This document shows positions 4,676-6,338 of a stretch of 6,338 nt of DNA, piece after piece (position 1 is the first letter of the stretch; each line of letters starts with the position of its first letter). The stretch comes from Thermoanaerobaculia bacterium (GTDB taxonomy: Bacteria > Acidobacteriota > Thermoanaerobaculia > Multivoradales > UBA5704): positions 1 through 6,338 of the forward strand of contig JAICSG010000249.1 of NCBI GenBank assembly GCA_025937035.1, in the 5' to 3' direction. Under the pieces are notes generated by a model. That model had not been told where the DNA came from. It made no database searches and saw only the letters and a list, made by a program, of their open reading frames with translations. Made by a program: the position numbers and the translations under genes.

Positions 4676-6338
4676 TCACTTCGCCGCGGCGGAGAGCGCC
4701 ACGGCGGCGTGCAGCCGGGTGAGGGTCTGCCCCTCGATCTTGCCTAGCGGCAGCACGTCCCCCTTCTGGTGCAGGATCGCCTGGACCATCTGGTCTCCGG
4801 CCCGGATCAGCTCCGGATCGCCGCTCTGCCGGCCGGCCCGCACCAGCAGGGCCACGGTGCCGAACTTCTCGGGGTTGTAGAGCTCGCGGTCCTTGGGCTC
4901 GGCGGTGGTGAAGGTGCCGCCGATCCGCGGGCCGCTCCAGTGGATGGCGATCAGCCGGGGCCAGGGGACGTCGGGCCGGGAGTCTCCTCCCGGTCCCAGA
5001 ATGGCGACGGTGCGGGCGAGAGACTCGATCACCTCGCTGGGCTTGAGCGGCGGCTCGCCCAGCGGGGCGTCACCCGTATCCCGCTGCCAGCGGTAGAGGT
5101 TCTCGGCGTCGTAGAAGCCGTTGGTCCAGGCCGGGCCGGCCTCGTAGACCCCGGGCCCCTGGCGCGGCAGGGTCTTCTCGCCCAGGAAGCCGTAGCGCTT
5201 GCCGTCCCGCACCAGCTCGGCGTACTGCTGGGTGAGGGCGCGGGCGAGCCCCGAGCGGTAGTCCTCCAGGAAGCTCGGATCGCCGCTCGCCAGCCCCAGG
5301 AAGCGGAAGGCGGCGGTCCACTCCGAGGGGGCGCGGCCGGTGAAGGAGGACGCGTCGTTGTCCGGCGGATGGGTGGCCGCGCAGGCCGGGCCGTCCGGGC
5401 CGTGCGGCGTCGTCACCGGCTGGGGGCCGCGGTCCGGACAGACCAGGCGGCGCATGCTTTCCCCGCCGCGCAGCACGGTCTCCACCACCGTCGAGTCGCC
5501 GGTCAGCCAGTAGTAGAGGAAGAGGTTCTCGAAATAGGCGTGGGAGCTGTTGAAGTCCGCCCGGTAGGCGCCGTAGCCGGTGGGCGCCTGGCCGCAGTAG
5601 AACCACTTTTCCTCCGGCCCGCACTGCATGATCTGCGTGCTCAGGGTGCGCAGGGCGGCCGGGAAGGAGAGCTCGTCGAGCCATTGCGGCTCTCCCGAGC
5701 GCAGGGCCCAGAGGGCCGCCGTCTCCGTGGTGTTGTGGTAGTCGGTCCAGGAGGTGCACCAGAACTTGTCGTCCCAGGTCTCGCCCGGCGTCGGGTCCCC
5801 TTCCTTGCCGCACTCGATCTCGCCGGTCTCCCCCTTGATCCCCCAGTAGCGCGGGTAGACCCCGAAGGTCATCAATCCGGCCATGCCGTCCGCGTCGATG
5901 TCCTCGGTGGTCGCCTTGAGCACGCGCGGGATCAGCTCGTCGTAGGCCGCGAGGCGCTTCGGGAGCGGGCCGGAGGGGATCTCGTCGACCGCCTCCGAGC
6001 GGGTAAACCAGGCGGCGTCCGGCAGGGCGTGCAGGGGATGATTGAGCGGCGCCCAGACAGTCCGATCAAGGTCGGCGCGCTGGAGCGGCCCCGGGGCGGC
6101 CGTCACCGCCAGCGTGGCGAACATCCCCTGGTGATTGGCGAGCCAGGCCTTGCCGTCCGCCAGGTCGACCGCCAGCCGGCCGTCCGCCAGCAGCCGGAGG
6201 GCCTGCGGCTCGTAACGGTGCATGTGATCGAGCGCCACGGCGACCGAGCCGGCGGGGCCGGAGACGGCGAGCAGGGCGCCGTCCGCCTGCCTCCCCTCGC
6301 GGCGCCGTCCGCCCGCCGCCATCTCGAAACGGAGCGGC
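4676..6338 (-). CDS. Alpha/alpha-toroid protein with RIFT-barrel-like N-terminal part, putative polysaccharide lyase/hydrolase (5'-truncated)
   Basis: The frame is open to the right edge (...PLRFEM before the first Met at 6322), so that Met is probably internal. Numbering below starts there (548 residues). Residues 30-80, with RYEPQALRLLADGRLAVDL and HQGMFATLAV, resemble the beta-rich RIFT-barrel domain of YetA/exo-rhamnogalacturonan-lyase-like proteins (PL26 type), by memory. The body shows repeated helical hairpins with conserved aromatic and acidic residues and GD turns: WTDYHNTTETAALWALRSG (192-210), SHAYFENLFLYYWLTGD (260-276), APSEWTAAFRFLGLASGD (331-348), FYDAENLYRWQRDTGD (403-418) and NPEKFGTVALLVRAGRQSGD (483-502). 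This is the pattern of an (alpha/alpha)-toroid carbohydrate-active enzyme. Six cysteines (171, 189, 234, 243, 295, 314) suggest an exported protein, but the signal region is off-window. It is the first visible gene of the operon. Activity and substrate are inferred only from fold, and catalytic residues are not assigned. Confidence 0.7.
   Translation of the reverse strand, partial: PLRFEMAAGGRRREGRQADGALLAVSGPAGSVAVALDHMHRYEPQALRLLADGRLAVDLADGKAWLANHQGMFATLAVTAAPGPLQRADLDRTVWAPLNHPLHALPDAAWFTRSEAVDEIPSGPLPKRLAAYDELIPRVLKATTEDIDADGMAGLMTFGVYPRYWGIKGETGEIECGKEGDPTPGETWDDKFWCTSWTDYHNTTETAALWALRSGEPQWLDELSFPAALRTLSTQIMQCGPEEKWFYCGQAPTGYGAYRADFNSSHAYFENLFLYYWLTGDSTVVETVLRGGESMRRLVCPDRGPQPVTTPHGPDGPACAATHPPDNDASSFTGRAPSEWTAAFRFLGLASGDPSFLEDYRSGLARALTQQYAELVRDGKRYGFLGEKTLPRQGPGVYEAGPAWTNGFYDAENLYRWQRDTGDAPLGEPPLKPSEVIESLARTVAILGPGGDSRPDVPWPRLIAIHWSGPRIGGTFTTAEPKDRELYNPEKFGTVALLVRAGRQSGDPELIRAGDQMVQAILHQKGDVLPLGKIEGQTLTRLHAAVALSAAAK

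Noticed and set aside
3011..4747. A 578-codon plus-strand open frame antisense to the flippase
   Set aside because: Same compositional shadow: basic, Gly/Gln/His-rich, no hydrophobic or motif structure, and it covers a well-supported membrane protein.

Overview
The window reads as part of a GC-rich bacterial chromosome whose genes strongly prefer G or C in third codon positions. Codon bias, the surface-polysaccharide theme and the long GC-driven antisense reading frames would fit an Acidobacteriota-, Gemmatimonadota- or Myxococcota-like genome. That placement is an inference from style; no marker gene is present to fix it.

Layout. Four genes run leftward on the minus strand and look like the distal part of one operon. 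In transcription order they are: (1) a 5'-truncated protein with an alpha/alpha-toroid body, resembling a polysaccharide lyase or hydrolase (4676-6338, running off the right edge); (2) a Wzx/MurJ-fold lipid-linked oligosaccharide flippase (3179-4642); (3) a soluble beta-propeller protein of unrecognised family (2178-3182), translationally coupled to the flippase by an ATGA overlap; (4) a large GT39/ArnT-type membrane glycosyltransferase with a soluble C-terminal domain (309-2168), 9 nt after the propeller gene. At the far left, a plus-strand reading frame enters from outside the window and stops at 125-127. It looks like the C-terminal tail of a secreted-enzyme type protein (pattern F-x-x-P...DWVLxL).

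How the genes may work together. A flippase moves polyprenyl-linked glycans across the inner membrane. A GT39-fold enzyme transfers a sugar from a polyprenyl-phosphate donor on the outer face. A toroid-fold enzyme could trim or cleave the polymer. The propeller, wedged between flippase and transferase, has no assigned role. Together this suggests export and modification of a cell-surface polysaccharide or glycolipid. The operon promoter and any polymerase lie outside the window.

The most unusual part is the 93-305 interval between the two convergent genes. It is filled by about ten tandem copies of a 21-bp unit, most of them built from two TTGCAA-type palindromic hexamers. The array as a whole is folded about a centre near 162: arms 114-138 and 186-210 are reverse complements at 24 of 25 positions, and the symmetry extends imperfectly to 94-230. 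The array supplies the last codons and the stop of the left-hand gene and ends within a few bases of the operon's last stop codon. It is best described as a BIME-like or iteron-like palindromic minisatellite of unknown function.
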